NCBI RefSeq assembly: GCF_028206795.1
Contig: NZ_JAQLFJ010000002.1
Coordinates: forward strand, 179,295 to 243,294
Origin: Collinsella aerofaciens
GTDB lineage: Bacteria > Actinomycetota > Coriobacteriia > Coriobacteriales > Coriobacteriaceae
Reading direction: 5' to 3'
Length of the DNA stretch: 64,000 nucleotides
The translations under genes were made by a program, and so were the position numbers. Shown piece after piece: positions 49,358-58,252 of this stretch. The notes below the pieces were generated by a model, which was not told where the DNA came from, ran no database searches, and worked only from the letters and a program-made list of their open reading frames with translations. Numbering within the stretch: the first letter of the stretch is position 1; each line of letters begins with the position of its first letter.

Positions 49358-51492
49358 GCGGCACCCCCCTCACCGTCACCGTTATAAGAGATGTGCTGCA
49401 GCAGCGCCACGATGTCCTCGCCGTCGACGGGTTCCACCGCAATCTGCTTTGCGCTCAGGCGCTCGCGGATAATGGGCAGATCGCACGCCTTTGCCTGGCG
49501 CATAAGCAGGTAGAGCACGTCGCCGTCGACCAAGCCCGCCGCGTCGCTCTCGCGGATTGTCGACCCAATTGCGCCCACCAGCTCGCCGACAGGCTCCATG
49601 CCCGGTACCACGCGCAGGAGCAAAAAACTCCCCATCTTGCTATCTGCCAGCGCCTGCTCCGCCGCGAGCTCTTGGCCAAAGGCAGCCTGCTTGAGCACGC
49701 AAGTGCCGTCAACGCAGCGTTTATCCTGCGCCACCGCCTCATAGTCAAAGGCACGGCCCAGCGCGCTTTCGACCAGTCCGCACAAGATGCGGAACAGGTT
49801 TTGATAATAGAGGGTCATTTGGTTTTCGGCCGCACTACGCACAAAGATCAATACGGCGGGTGCCCCGTCGCGCTCGATCGTGTATCCAAACATGGGAAGC
49901 CCCGGCGTCAGCTCGCGGTTCACCCACAGGTTCGAACGACCTCCGTCGCCCAAAAGAGGTGCAAGCTGCTCAAGCGTGAGCGAGCGTGCGGCATCTTCGG
50001 CAATCGCGGGACTTGCTGCCACCAGGCGTGCAAATGCCCCGCCCGAAACATGGTAGATCGCCACCGAATCGTTCTCGAGGATCTCGCCCAGAAGCTCGCA
50101 GCACTTGCGATAGATGTCGCGTGGGTTGAGTACGTCGAGCTCCTGCGTCACGGCAAAGATCTTGCCAAAGCTGTCGTGGCGACCCACGATCTGGCGCCTG
50201 TACGCGCGCTTGTCCTCGATCGCGTCGTGGTAGAGCTGCGTAAGGAACGTATTGCGGTTGCGCACGAGCTCGTTTTGATCGCGCTCCGCCCTAATGGCTT
50301 CGCTGCTGCGCAGCTGCACATAGCCGCACACGGCGCCCACCACAAAGTACGCAATAAACGGCAGCCAGTTAGACGGCTCGTAGAACAGGCCCTGAAAGGT
50401 ATAGCCGTACTGAGTAAAGTAACTCGCGGCCAAACCCACCGACGCCAGCAGCGCCGCAACCAGGCCAAAGTCCAAGCCATACAGCGTGCCGATCAACACC
50501 ACGAAGAGCAGGCGATAATCGAGCACGTTGAGCTGGGCCGATTGGGAGAACAAATGCTCCAGTACCTCGAACAGAACCCAGGCAACGCCCGTCTCTAGGC
50601 ATTTAATAGGCAGCGTGCACATCCGGATGCGGTCGATGGCGGCGCGCAAGGGGTTGACCTTCTTTGCGCGGCCAGCACCCCAACGCGCTTGAATGGTCGA
50701 AAGATCTCGCAGCAAGTCGTAACGCTGAAACCAGCCATAACGTACGCGAACGACGTCGCTGACGGGCAGGGCGTAGCCGGCAGAATCGCCATAGGCAACT
50801 GAAAGCCCTGGGAACAGCGCCTTGAGGGCCTCGCCCACCTCACCTGACGCGTGATGGAAGGTATCGGCAACGTCGAGCGTCTCAAAGTTATCATCCCAGC
50901 TATCGAAGATGCGGCGCACCAGCACCGCAAGCTCCTCGGCACACAGCAAGGGAAACGCCGCATCCCGCGCGCCCTGTAGAGCGACCGATCCGGTTAAGCA
51001 CGCGTCGAACAGCGGTGCCAAAAACGGGTCCTCCAGCGCGGCAGACGCGGTATACAGGAACGGCACGCGAAGGATCTTGGTCTGAACGCCCTCGCGAGCA
51101 GCGTAGTAGCGGCAAAGGTCGTTTGCCGCGCGGGCGATAATGCCCTTGCCCGTTCGCCCCGCAGCATCGGCGGCACCCTCGGCACCCGCGGGCCCCGCTA
51201 CATACAGCAGTTGGACCCGGCGACCCGCGCACGCACGAAAGACCGAGCGCAGCGTCTCGATATCGCCCACGGTATCGGTATGCGGGGTAAGGTAATTGGA
51301 TAGGTAGACCACGCGGTCGAACTCATAGGCCTGTTCCAAGTGCTGGAGCAGCTCTTTCCACGAGGCATGGGGCGACGACTCGTAGCGGCGCGTGTCCTGC
51401 GCGGCTACGACCTGCACATGGTCCCCGGGGAACGCCTTGGCACAAAAGTCATCGTCAACATATGCGGTGTTGCCAACAACCAGCACCTCCAT
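49354..51492 (-). CDS. pelD: PelD-like cyclic-di-GMP receptor with N-terminal epimerase-like domain
   Basis: The 712-residue protein starts with a degenerate NAD-epimerase-like domain (about residues 1-260). Four membrane helices follow (about 290-400), then a GAF domain and a degenerate GGDEF domain. The GGDEF signature reads DGDVL, so catalysis is unlikely. The inhibitory-site motif RESD (residues 647-650), five residues before it, is kept; in PelD this site binds cyclic-di-GMP and switches polymer export on. It is the first gene of the operon. Confidence 0.88.
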   Translation of the reverse strand: MEVLVVGNTAYVDDDFCAKAFPGDHVQVVAAQDTRRYESSPHASWKELLQHLEQAYEFDRVVYLSNYLTPHTDTVGDIETLRSVFRACAGRRVQLLYVAGPAGAEGAADAAGRTGKGIIARAANDLCRYYAAREGVQTKILRVPFLYTASAALEDPFLAPLFDACLTGSVALQGARDAAFPLLCAEELAVLVRRIFDSWDDNFETLDVADTFHHASGEVGEALKALFPGLSVAYGDSAGYALPVSDVVRVRYGWFQRYDLLRDLSTIQARWGAGRAKKVNPLRAAIDRIRMCTLPIKCLETGVAWVLFEVLEHLFSQSAQLNVLDYRLLFVVLIGTLYGLDFGLVAALLASVGLAASYFTQYGYTFQGLFYEPSNWLPFIAYFVVGAVCGYVQLRSSEAIRAERDQNELVRNRNTFLTQLYHDAIEDKRAYRRQIVGRHDSFGKIFAVTQELDVLNPRDIYRKCCELLGEILENDSVAIYHVSGGAFARLVAASPAIAEDAARSLTLEQLAPLLGDGGRSNLWVNRELTPGLPMFGYTIERDGAPAVLIFVRSAAENQMTLYYQNLFRILCGLVESALGRAFDYEAVAQDKRCVDGTCVLKQAAFGQELAAEQALADSKMGSFLLLRVVPGMEPVGELVGAIGSTIRESDAAGLVDGDVLYLLMRQAKACDLPIIRERLSAKQIAVEPVDGEDIVALLQHISYNGDGEGGAA

Positions 51493-51639
51493 GGCGTACT
51501 CCTCCCCTAAAAACCACTTTTGTCATAGTCAAACATGCGTATTTTACGCTGTCAACGCGAGTTGGAACGCCTTTAAGGCTGTTTTAAGAACTTTTTTAGG
51601 GAATGTGGGGACTTCGAGAGTACCAATGAGCGCCCAATC

Positions 51640-51763
51640 CGGAAGTGCGGTGAAAAACCGAGAACGACAGACCAGACTCCTGTTTTGGACTTCCGCGACC
51701 TGCGGTTTTGTTGCCGAAAATCAGTTTGTGCTCGGAGGTTTCCGATTTTACCCCGCACTTCCG
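51640..51763. repeat. Intergenic repeat element A (11-bp inverted repeat plus core)
   Basis: Perfect arms CGGAAGTGCGG (51640-51650) and CCGCACTTCCG (51753-51763) flank an interior with the core ACCTGCGGTTTTGTTG (51698-51713). The same core occurs at 53904-53919 and, inverted, at 34057-34072. It fills the gap between pelD and the first defence gene. Confidence 0.65.
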
Positions 51764-51787
51764 AAAATAAAAGACGGAGGGAGTTCT

Positions 51788-52606
51788 TTAGAGCAAGCGA
51801 ATACCCAAGCCCCTCTTAATCGCCTTGTTCAAAACGTCGTTAAGTCGCTTAGGCCAATTCGCAATAAAGAATAGACAAGTGCAGCATGCGCAAAATGAAT
51901 CATTGTTCAGACGATCAATCTCATTGAGCAAAAGTTCAGAATGATTGATGCCCGCCACAGTCGCAGCTAAGTCAGCCATACACTCGTTTGCATTTTGTGT
52001 CGACTGTTCATTAGTCAACCATAGCGACCTCAGGGCATGAACGGCAATAATGCAAGCAAATGTATAGCCATCAATACGCCCAATATCCGCAAGCGAATCT
52101 CCCCTCCTGGCAACCCAGTCCTTGTAAGATCGCTGACCAAAAATCACATCTGAAGGAACAAGGGCATCATCCAGAGAGCAATACTTCAAGGGATCAAAAT
52201 CACGATATGCTTCAACCGATGGATAGCTTAGATATAGCTGACCCATATCAGTGCTATCGCAGTAATAATCTTGCATTAGCTCAAGCCGCTTAAAATCGAG
52301 CCGATTGTCCTGAGGATCTAAGTCAAATATGAGCAAGGTATCTGTAAAACTTGATTCGAGAAGCTGAGCCACATCATCTTTATCCGAAAGAAGCTCGGCA
52401 ACAAAGGGCTTAAGATCAACGGCCTCAAAATCGCACCCGTATTCTTGGAAGAGCTTATTTAGAAAGTCGTGAACGTTGATCTTAACCCGAACAAATTGAT
52501 GATTGTCTGCAAGGCCAAACGATTCAAACAATCGCTCCATCAACTGAGGCTCGCGCTTAGCACCTTCAACAATAAGTAAGACGTTCTTTTCGGACGCATT
52601 GTTCAT
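51788..52606 (-). CDS. RloB/TOPRIM-like partner of a defence ATPase
   Basis: This 272-residue protein has a TOPRIM-like start: VLLIVEGAKREPQLMERLFE with the conserved glutamate, and DTLLIFDLDPQDN with the DxD. It is the pattern of RloB and DUF4435-type effectors that pair with an ABC-type ATPase in phage defence (for example AriB of PARIS). The ATPase gene lies two bases upstream, so they form one module. Which subfamily it belongs to needs a structure or profile search. Confidence 0.7.
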   Translation of the reverse strand: MNNASEKNVLLIVEGAKREPQLMERLFESFGLADNHQFVRVKINVHDFLNKLFQEYGCDFEAVDLKPFVAELLSDKDDVAQLLESSFTDTLLIFDLDPQDNRLDFKRLELMQDYYCDSTDMGQLYLSYPSVEAYRDFDPLKYCSLDDALVPSDVIFGQRSYKDWVARRGDSLADIGRIDGYTFACIIAVHALRSLWLTNEQSTQNANECMADLAATVAGINHSELLLNEIDRLNNDSFCACCTCLFFIANWPKRLNDVLNKAIKRGLGIRLL

Positions 52607-52608
52607 GG

Positions 52609-53709
52609 CTAATCAAACTCTCCGGCACGAAGGAGCTTTTCAATGTTGTTGCCAAGCCTCAACTCGCGATCGGTGGAATCGGCCAAGGTTCGAATGCCAT
52701 TTTTTGCAGAGATTTGATATACGCAGTCAGGCCGCATAACGCCATTCTTAACAAGCGAAGTGTTGTGAGTGGAACACAGTATCTGACACGATGCCTTTGA
52801 AGCAAAGAACTTCAAAAGGCTCTCTGCCATCTCAAAGTGACAAAAAGCGTCAAACTCATCTATAAACAAAAAACTGGCCGAGTCGTTTAGCTCAAGCTCA
52901 GAGAACAACTTTACCAGGGTTCTTGTACCGCTAGAACATGCCTCGACAAACGGGACGCATCGCATGGGATGTTTGAAATATAGAACAGGCGAGCCGTCGG
53001 ACTCTTTAATAACAATCAGGGACTCATCGACTCCAAAATTGCGAATAAATGACTCAAATTCCGCAACTTTGTTCTCGCGTATGATCTTGTCGACTACCTT
53101 TCTTGTTTCAAACCCTTTTAATCGAAAAACGTCCATGCGAATCAGCCTCATGCGCGAGACAAATCGTCGCAACTCCGCCAAGACGCCTAAAACATTAGTC
53201 GGAAGACTGCTCGTTATATAAGAAAGAAGACTCAACGAAGTATCGGAGAATTCAAAATTGATCCCAGCTGCACCGATTCGTTCAAGGTGGTTCTCTATGA
53301 AAACGCCGCGTGCATTATTGAAATCGAAAATGAGACTCTTATCAATCGATAGGCTCTCGTGAAGCCAAGTAATGGGAGAAGTCTTTTCATAGCTGTAATT
53401 GATTTCGCGACCGTCAAATTCAAAGACATAAGTGAACTGTGCCGAGCCTCGCCCGCAATCAGCATTCAAAAACAGACGATCGTCCTGGTCAGAATAATCG
53501 AATGCCTTTGGAAAGCCGAGTGTAATGTCGAATAAAGCTGAACCGAAATTCGATTTACCAGACGCATTTCTGCCGATCAAAAGTGCAGTTTTCACGGTTC
53601 CGTTTTTAACGTTATTTTCTGCAAACTGGTAATCACGAGAAGCTGCGAAATTAAATGAAACCGGAGTCGAAAAATTCCTATAGCCATCAACAGTAAAACG
53701 CTTAAGCAT
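52609..53709 (-). CDS. ABC/SMC-type AAA ATPase of a two-gene defence module
   Basis: The protein has 366 residues. Walker A reads LLIGRNASGKSNF. The signature region ACSSGTRTLVKLFSELEL precedes Walker B SFLFIDEFDAF and the switch histidine in ILCSTHNTSL. These are the marks of AAA15/AAA21 ATPases related to RloA, AriA and the OLD ATPase domain. It lacks its own nuclease, which the downstream RloB-like protein would supply. A perfect palindrome covers its promoter and ribosome site. It is unrelated in detail to the second ATPase at 55032. Confidence 0.85.
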   Translation of the reverse strand: MLKRFTVDGYRNFSTPVSFNFAASRDYQFAENNVKNGTVKTALLIGRNASGKSNFGSALFDITLGFPKAFDYSDQDDRLFLNADCGRGSAQFTYVFEFDGREINYSYEKTSPITWLHESLSIDKSLIFDFNNARGVFIENHLERIGAAGINFEFSDTSLSLLSYITSSLPTNVLGVLAELRRFVSRMRLIRMDVFRLKGFETRKVVDKIIRENKVAEFESFIRNFGVDESLIVIKESDGSPVLYFKHPMRCVPFVEACSSGTRTLVKLFSELELNDSASFLFIDEFDAFCHFEMAESLLKFFASKASCQILCSTHNTSLVKNGVMRPDCVYQISAKNGIRTLADSTDRELRLGNNIEKLLRAGEFD

Positions 53710-53713
53710 GAGA

Positions 53714-53760
53714 GTCTCCTATCTCTTGCCGTAATTATATTACGGCAAGAGATAGGAGAC
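53714..53760 (-). promoter_or_regulatory. Perfect 22-bp palindrome over TATAAT box and ribosome site
   Basis: Arms 53714-53735 and 53739-53760 are perfectly complementary around a 3-base centre. On the minus strand the centre forms TATAAT. The distal arm contains TAGGAGAC, four bases before the ATPase start codon. It may be an operator, or a leader hairpin that hides the ribosome site. Confidence 0.75.
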
Positions 53761-53859
53761 CTGCATCAATTACGTCACTACGGGAAACGTCATGTAACCA
53801 GAGCCCATCCGAACCGTGAAAACCTACTGCGAGAGCCGCTCAAATCTGAAGCGTGCGGC

Positions 53860-53955
53860 AAAATCTAGACATGCCGACCACACTGGACAGCGACAACGCT
53901 TCTACCTGCGGTTTTGTTGGGAAAAATCTGGTTGTGTTCGGCGATTTCCACGGAC
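53860..53955. repeat. Intergenic repeat element B
   Basis: It contains the core ACCTGCGGTTTTGTTG (53904-53919) followed by a segment similar to element A (GAAAAATCTGGTTGTGTTCGG). Weak flanking inverted repeats are visible. The remaining parts of 53761-54169 and 54205-54364 show no gene. Confidence 0.6.
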
Positions 53956-54169
53956 CAAGCCGGACATACCGTCGCAAGGCCTCATCACAATTGGATCTGT
54001 AAGGAAAAGCCCAATTCCGGTCAATCCCTTACCGGCAACCACAGCGAATTAAGACTGAGCAACAACACGTCAGTAAAGTTACATACGAGCAGAAAAACAC
54101 CCGCAATTTCGCCTTTTCTCAATTGAGATGTAAATTTCGACAGGCCAATCTTACATCCAAACAAATAAT

Positions 54170-54204
54170 AAAAAGGGGCGGCAATTCAAAAGAAAAGCCG
54201 CCCC
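54170..54204 (-). terminator. Terminator downstream of the second RloB gene
   Basis: Perfect 8-bp GC arms (54175-54182 and 54197-54204) are followed on the minus strand by TTTTT (54170-54174). It closes the second ATPase-RloB unit. Confidence 0.85.
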
Positions 54205-54364
54205 CGCAGGACGCAGGCCCGTAGGTTGACTGCGTCAATACCGCTAGATTCGGCCTAGTATCCTATCGGGTCCCAAAAGGTCAATCCAGTTAAAGACGGC
54301 AGGCAACCCGAAACAACATCTTTCATGAATCTCCAGTCCCATCAAGCCCGATCGAACTTGACCG

Positions 54365-55030
54365 TCAAACCAGATACGGCCCAATCACATCAAATATCTC
54401 GCCAACCTTAGTTAAAGGGTTTTGCGCAGATGGCTTAATGTTACCCAGTTCCCTATGGTACGCGACGAGGCGCCCAGCACGCTGCAATGCTTCGCCTCGC
54501 CTATCATCCACTGCCCCAAACATCCCGTCAAGGTTCTTGCGGTACTCGATGCCCAAATTCTTCGACATCTCCTGCGCGAGGGCATGCTGGCAGTCGGACG
54601 CGGACATATGCGCGGTCGTGTAGCGAAAGTGCAGAAGCGGCCACAGCTCGAAACAGGGGTTGGACCACAACGCGTGGAAGGTCCTCGAACCATCAGAGAG
54701 CTCGTTGCACTTACGCTCCATCGCGTCGAAGTCGGACGCAGGGAAGTCATCCTTGTCATACACGAGCCACACGTGGTCGAACGTCTCGGGCGCATAGAGG
54801 CAGTGTTCGACGGCGAAGTCGAGCAGGTCGAGCGTATGTTTGCCAGTCCCCTTAACGACTACGGCAACCTTCCGCTCGTTTGCTGCGCCCAACGCGGCGC
54901 GCACGCCCTCGAAGTAGCGAGGCTCTGTCTCCTTGCCCTCGGTCACCACGAGATGGCGCGTCATCTGTACCATGCGAGAGCGTCCCTCGCGCTTGCCGCT
55001 GCGCCAGTCCCTCGACTTTTTCGCGGCCAT
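54365..55030 (-). CDS. RloB-family defence protein
   Basis: The 221-residue protein shows the RloB pattern clearly: HLVVTEGKETEPRYFEGVRA near the N-terminus, VWLVYDKDDFPASDFDAMER in the middle, and SNPCFELWPLLHFRYTTAH, a motif strongly typical of RloB (PF13707). It is probably the nuclease or effector of the pair with the ATPase one base upstream. The start at 55030 (MAAKKSRDWRSG) is chosen; the longer open frame is antisense-like sequence over the ATPase gene. Confidence 0.88.
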   Translation of the reverse strand: MAAKKSRDWRSGKREGRSRMVQMTRHLVVTEGKETEPRYFEGVRAALGAANERKVAVVVKGTGKHTLDLLDFAVEHCLYAPETFDHVWLVYDKDDFPASDFDAMERKCNELSDGSRTFHALWSNPCFELWPLLHFRYTTAHMSASDCQHALAQEMSKNLGIEYRKNLDGMFGAVDDRRGEALQRAGRLVAYHRELGNIKPSAQNPLTKVGEIFDVIGPYLV

Positions 55031-55031
55031 A

Positions 55032-56249
55032 CTAATCCCACTCCTCAATGCGCGTGAGATACGGGTCAGCACCATAGCGGCCAGACAGGTACTGCTTGTC
55101 GAATGCCGCGTTCTTGCTGACCAAGTTACCATTTGCCTCGTGGATGTCGGCGAGCGACCAAAGCTGGCTCGCCTCTCCCTCGCTGCGTGCGGCAAACCAT
55201 ATCTCGTCGCGGCGAAATACATCGTTTCGCATGGTAGACACGTCCTGGGACGAGAAAATGAGCTGTGCACCATTCTTGTTGACCGCAGGGTCCTTGAACA
55301 GCAGAATGATGTAGCGAAGAAGCTTCGGGTGCAGCTTGGCATCGAGCTCGTCTACCACAACGGTAGCGCCGCGATCGAAAGCCATCAGCAAAAAAGCTGC
55401 CAGCCCCAAGAGTTTCTGAGTGCCGGCCGACTCCTCGGACAAACGCAACTCATAGCGCTTGCCATTCACGTTATGCCCCACGAATACGCGTCGATTACGG
55501 CCCTCTGAGGTCTCCTCCACCCTGAAGCCATCGATGCGCACGTCAACGGCGCGCAGAAAACGCGTAATCTCAGGTGAGTCGGCCTCATCGAGTATCTGTT
55601 CAAGCGCCCGTTCCAAAAACGAACAGTTATAGTTCAAGAACACCCCGTTAAGAAACCAGCTGGTAGCCTCCTCGACTACCGGCGCATCAAAGTTAATACA
55701 GAGAAATGACAGGTACGGAAGTCTCGGATTAAAAGTCGCGGCTGTCGCGAGTTTACGCAGCGTGGGGCCAAGTTTAATCTCAACGCCCTCGCGCTCGAAC
55801 AGCATCGCCGAACGTGACGCCCCTAGCTTGCGTCGCCATAGGCCCTCATGCACAATTTCATCTGAGTGCACGGACAGGATGTAGCGGTACTCATGATTGC
55901 TTGCGCGGTAATAGAGCTCGAACTCAGTAGGTTCAGAAACAGAAACGTCATCAAACTCGAACGCCGAACAACGAGGCATCGAGGGACATTCCTCATCAAA
56001 TCCACCGTCGCGGGCAGACAGCAACCTGACCGGTCTGGCCACTGCCGAACGAACGTAGTCGAGAGCCTCGAGAAGGTTGGACTTGCCGCCTGCATTGGGT
56101 CCGTAAACCGCAGCCACCGGCAAGAAGCTCTGCCCATCGGGACACGCGATAAGAGAGCGCTCAAACTCCCTCATCGGCGTCGCTTGCATGGAAAGCTCCG
56201 CCTCGTCGCGATAGGATCTATAATTCCTGAAGGTGAACTGGCAAAGCAT
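55032..56249 (-). CDS. RloA-type AAA ATPase of the second defence pair
   Basis: MLCQFTFRNYRSYRDEAELS is the typical AAA15 start. Walker A is AVYGPNAGGKSNL. The signature stretch LSEESAGTQKLLGLAAFLLM is followed by Walker B TVVVDELDAKLHPKLL and the sensor LIFSSQDVSTM. The protein has about 405 residues if it starts at ATG 56249 with AGGA close upstream. It forms a bicistron with RloB (1-base gap). ATPases of this class sense invasion and license the paired nuclease; the trigger is unknown. Confidence 0.88.
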   Translation of the reverse strand: MLCQFTFRNYRSYRDEAELSMQATPMREFERSLIACPDGQSFLPVAAVYGPNAGGKSNLLEALDYVRSAVARPVRLLSARDGGFDEECPSMPRCSAFEFDDVSVSEPTEFELYYRASNHEYRYILSVHSDEIVHEGLWRRKLGASRSAMLFEREGVEIKLGPTLRKLATAATFNPRLPYLSFLCINFDAPVVEEATSWFLNGVFLNYNCSFLERALEQILDEADSPEITRFLRAVDVRIDGFRVEETSEGRNRRVFVGHNVNGKRYELRLSEESAGTQKLLGLAAFLLMAFDRGATVVVDELDAKLHPKLLRYIILLFKDPAVNKNGAQLIFSSQDVSTMRNDVFRRDEIWFAARSEGEASQLWSLADIHEANGNLVSKNAAFDKQYLSGRYGADPYLTRIEEWD

Positions 56250-56402
56250 CTTCCTCAACATTCCATTCATTATTTTGAAAAGATATATCAAAGTTTTTCT
56301 ATGATTATAGACTTTAAGTTTAGTCAATCAAGAGTTTACTGTACTTAGAGCAGATGACTACAAGTAATCCGAAGGCATCGAGCGGTCTAGATATCAGTTA
56401 AA

Positions 56403-58007
56403 TCACTTCCGCTCTTTAGCCATCGTTGCCATCTCATCAATACGCTCAATTGTCTCAATAAGGTGCGTCAAAATCTGTCCGAGTTCCTTCTCGGGTAGAG
56501 AACAGATGTGCTCACAAAAGGCCTGTTTTTGAAACTCGGAAATCACCTTTTTATCGCCATAGTCTCCAATGGTTTCCTTTTCCAGATAGAAAGCCGACGT
56601 ATCAAAACTATCTTCCAGCACTAGGGCATTTTCAATTCCCTTCATAAAGTGCTTTCTGGATTTGTAAGTTTCTATTTTCGTAATTAGCACATTGTTGCTT
56701 AAACACTCATTAATCTTTTGATCGCAATCGAACAGGAAAGCAGTGAAGACCGATGGAGGATTTGCATCCAAATAAGCGGCAGCCTTATTAAGCGATGGTG
56801 CACCCGTGAATGCACACGACCCATCGGGGCTCTTCTTTCCTATCCATTTAAAACGCAGGTGATTAGTAGTATGGGCAAAAGAAAGTGCTTTGTTGAAATA
56901 CTGCTCATCGGTAGGTCCCTCGAGATAAACAGTGGGGACTTCGTTCGCAAACCACGAAACCGAAAAAGCATCCTTCACCGCTTGAACCGTACCAGGACCG
57001 TAAAACTCCGGATTTGTCTGAGCGACTACCTCACCGGACTCATTCTTAGCTAGAACGATTACTTTGTCGTTATATCGACTTTCATCATGAATAATAAAGG
57101 GAGAGTGGGTCACACAGAAGATTTGAGAAGTTTGGTTCCCGTCTTCATCCTGAAACAACGATTTATAAAAGTGAAGAATCTTCTCCTGCCATGAAGGATG
57201 GAGGCTAATTTCAGGCTCGTCAATAAATACAAACGAACCTCTGAGCGCATACGAGTCCTTCAGCATAAAGCACCCACGATAGACAATCTGCTTTTCACCA
57301 GAACTCAGTTGATCAACACGAACGTCATGGCCATTCTTTTTAAAAAGAATTTCTTTATGGCCGTCGCGATTATCAACACGGTCGTATTTCAAGTCATCAA
57401 ACATCAAATCAAAGGCTTTGGTGAACCTAGGCATCCTTTGAGGGACTTGAAGTCCTGAAAGCCCAATTTCAGGATTGTCTCTAGCGACCCTAGCGACATC
57501 GGCATCATCAAGCGCCTGAATATCAATGATTAGCTGATTGATCTCAGTGGGCAGGTCGCTTGACGACCGCCTGCTCTCAACTGACTCATCGATGTTTCCA
57601 CTCGTTACATACGTAATTTGTTTGGATTGAAAATTAATATCAACATCTGAAAAGATTGCAGACGTGGGAAATATCTCGGCAAAATTATCCGATAGAACCA
57701 TTGTCTCAAGTCCCGAATCATCCTTTGCATAGAGATAACTATTCCCGTTAATGGTTTTAAGAGAAAATCTAAACGTTCTTATTTCTTCGTCTATTTCAAC
57801 TTCAATCATGTCTATATAACAGGGCATATCTCGATACTCATGCGACATGATTTTATAGAGCAGCTCCATTAAGCTGCTTTTACCGATGCCATTATTTCCA
57901 GCGATGATGACAGTATCAACGGCTTTATTTGAGGAGTCGGTTAAGTCCAACTTTAGATTACCTAATACCGGATGATTCGATAACTTCAACTTTCGAACTC
58001 GGATCAT
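56403..58007 (-). CDS. Stand-alone ATPase-TOPRIM (OLD-like) defence protein
   Basis: One 534-residue chain carries both parts. The ATPase has Walker A IIAGNNGIGKSSLMELL, the signature DQLSSGEKQIVYR, Walker B FVFIDEPEISLHPSWQ and FCVTHSPFI. The C-terminal domain has VYLEGPTDEQYFNKAL and FLFDCDQK, matching the E and DxD metal site of TOPRIM or DUF4435 nucleases. It thus resembles a single-gene OLD or a fused PARIS-like system. No helicase or toxin gene is adjacent in its own unit. Confidence 0.82.
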   Translation of the reverse strand: MIRVRKLKLSNHPVLGNLKLDLTDSSNKAVDTVIIAGNNGIGKSSLMELLYKIMSHEYRDMPCYIDMIEVEIDEEIRTFRFSLKTINGNSYLYAKDDSGLETMVLSDNFAEIFPTSAIFSDVDINFQSKQITYVTSGNIDESVESRRSSSDLPTEINQLIIDIQALDDADVARVARDNPEIGLSGLQVPQRMPRFTKAFDLMFDDLKYDRVDNRDGHKEILFKKNGHDVRVDQLSSGEKQIVYRGCFMLKDSYALRGSFVFIDEPEISLHPSWQEKILHFYKSLFQDEDGNQTSQIFCVTHSPFIIHDESRYNDKVIVLAKNESGEVVAQTNPEFYGPGTVQAVKDAFSVSWFANEVPTVYLEGPTDEQYFNKALSFAHTTNHLRFKWIGKKSPDGSCAFTGAPSLNKAAAYLDANPPSVFTAFLFDCDQKINECLSNNVLITKIETYKSRKHFMKGIENALVLEDSFDTSAFYLEKETIGDYGDKKVISEFQKQAFCEHICSLPEKELGQILTHLIETIERIDEMATMAKERK

Positions 58008-58142
58008 GAAAACCCCACTTCAAACTACTTTATAGCAGTTTACTAAACCCACGGTGCCAAATGATCAGCAATGCCGCGCAACCGTTTCGCAATATTCAAT
58101 AGTGCCTAATTAAACAAACGCCGTATCCCACCAAAACGCTAG

Positions 58143-58178
58143 TGCCCAAGCCGTTCTAGCCAAAGAACAGCTTGGGCA
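58143..58178. repeat. Strong hairpin after gajB
   Basis: Fifteen-base arms (58143-58157 and 58164-58178) pair with one mismatch. No long T run follows on the minus strand, so its termination strength is unclear. It lies about 75 bases past the gajB stop. Confidence 0.55.
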
Positions 58179-58252
58179 CACTCCATGAGACCACAGCAAG
58201 AGCCGCAACCGGACCTCGCGTCAGTAGCGGACACGCCCCATCCCGCCGGCAA

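Noticed and set aside
55032..56327. Retron or reverse-transcriptase system linked to the intergenic repeats near the ATPases
   Set aside because: No reverse transcriptase motif (xxDD) is present in any neighbouring gene.
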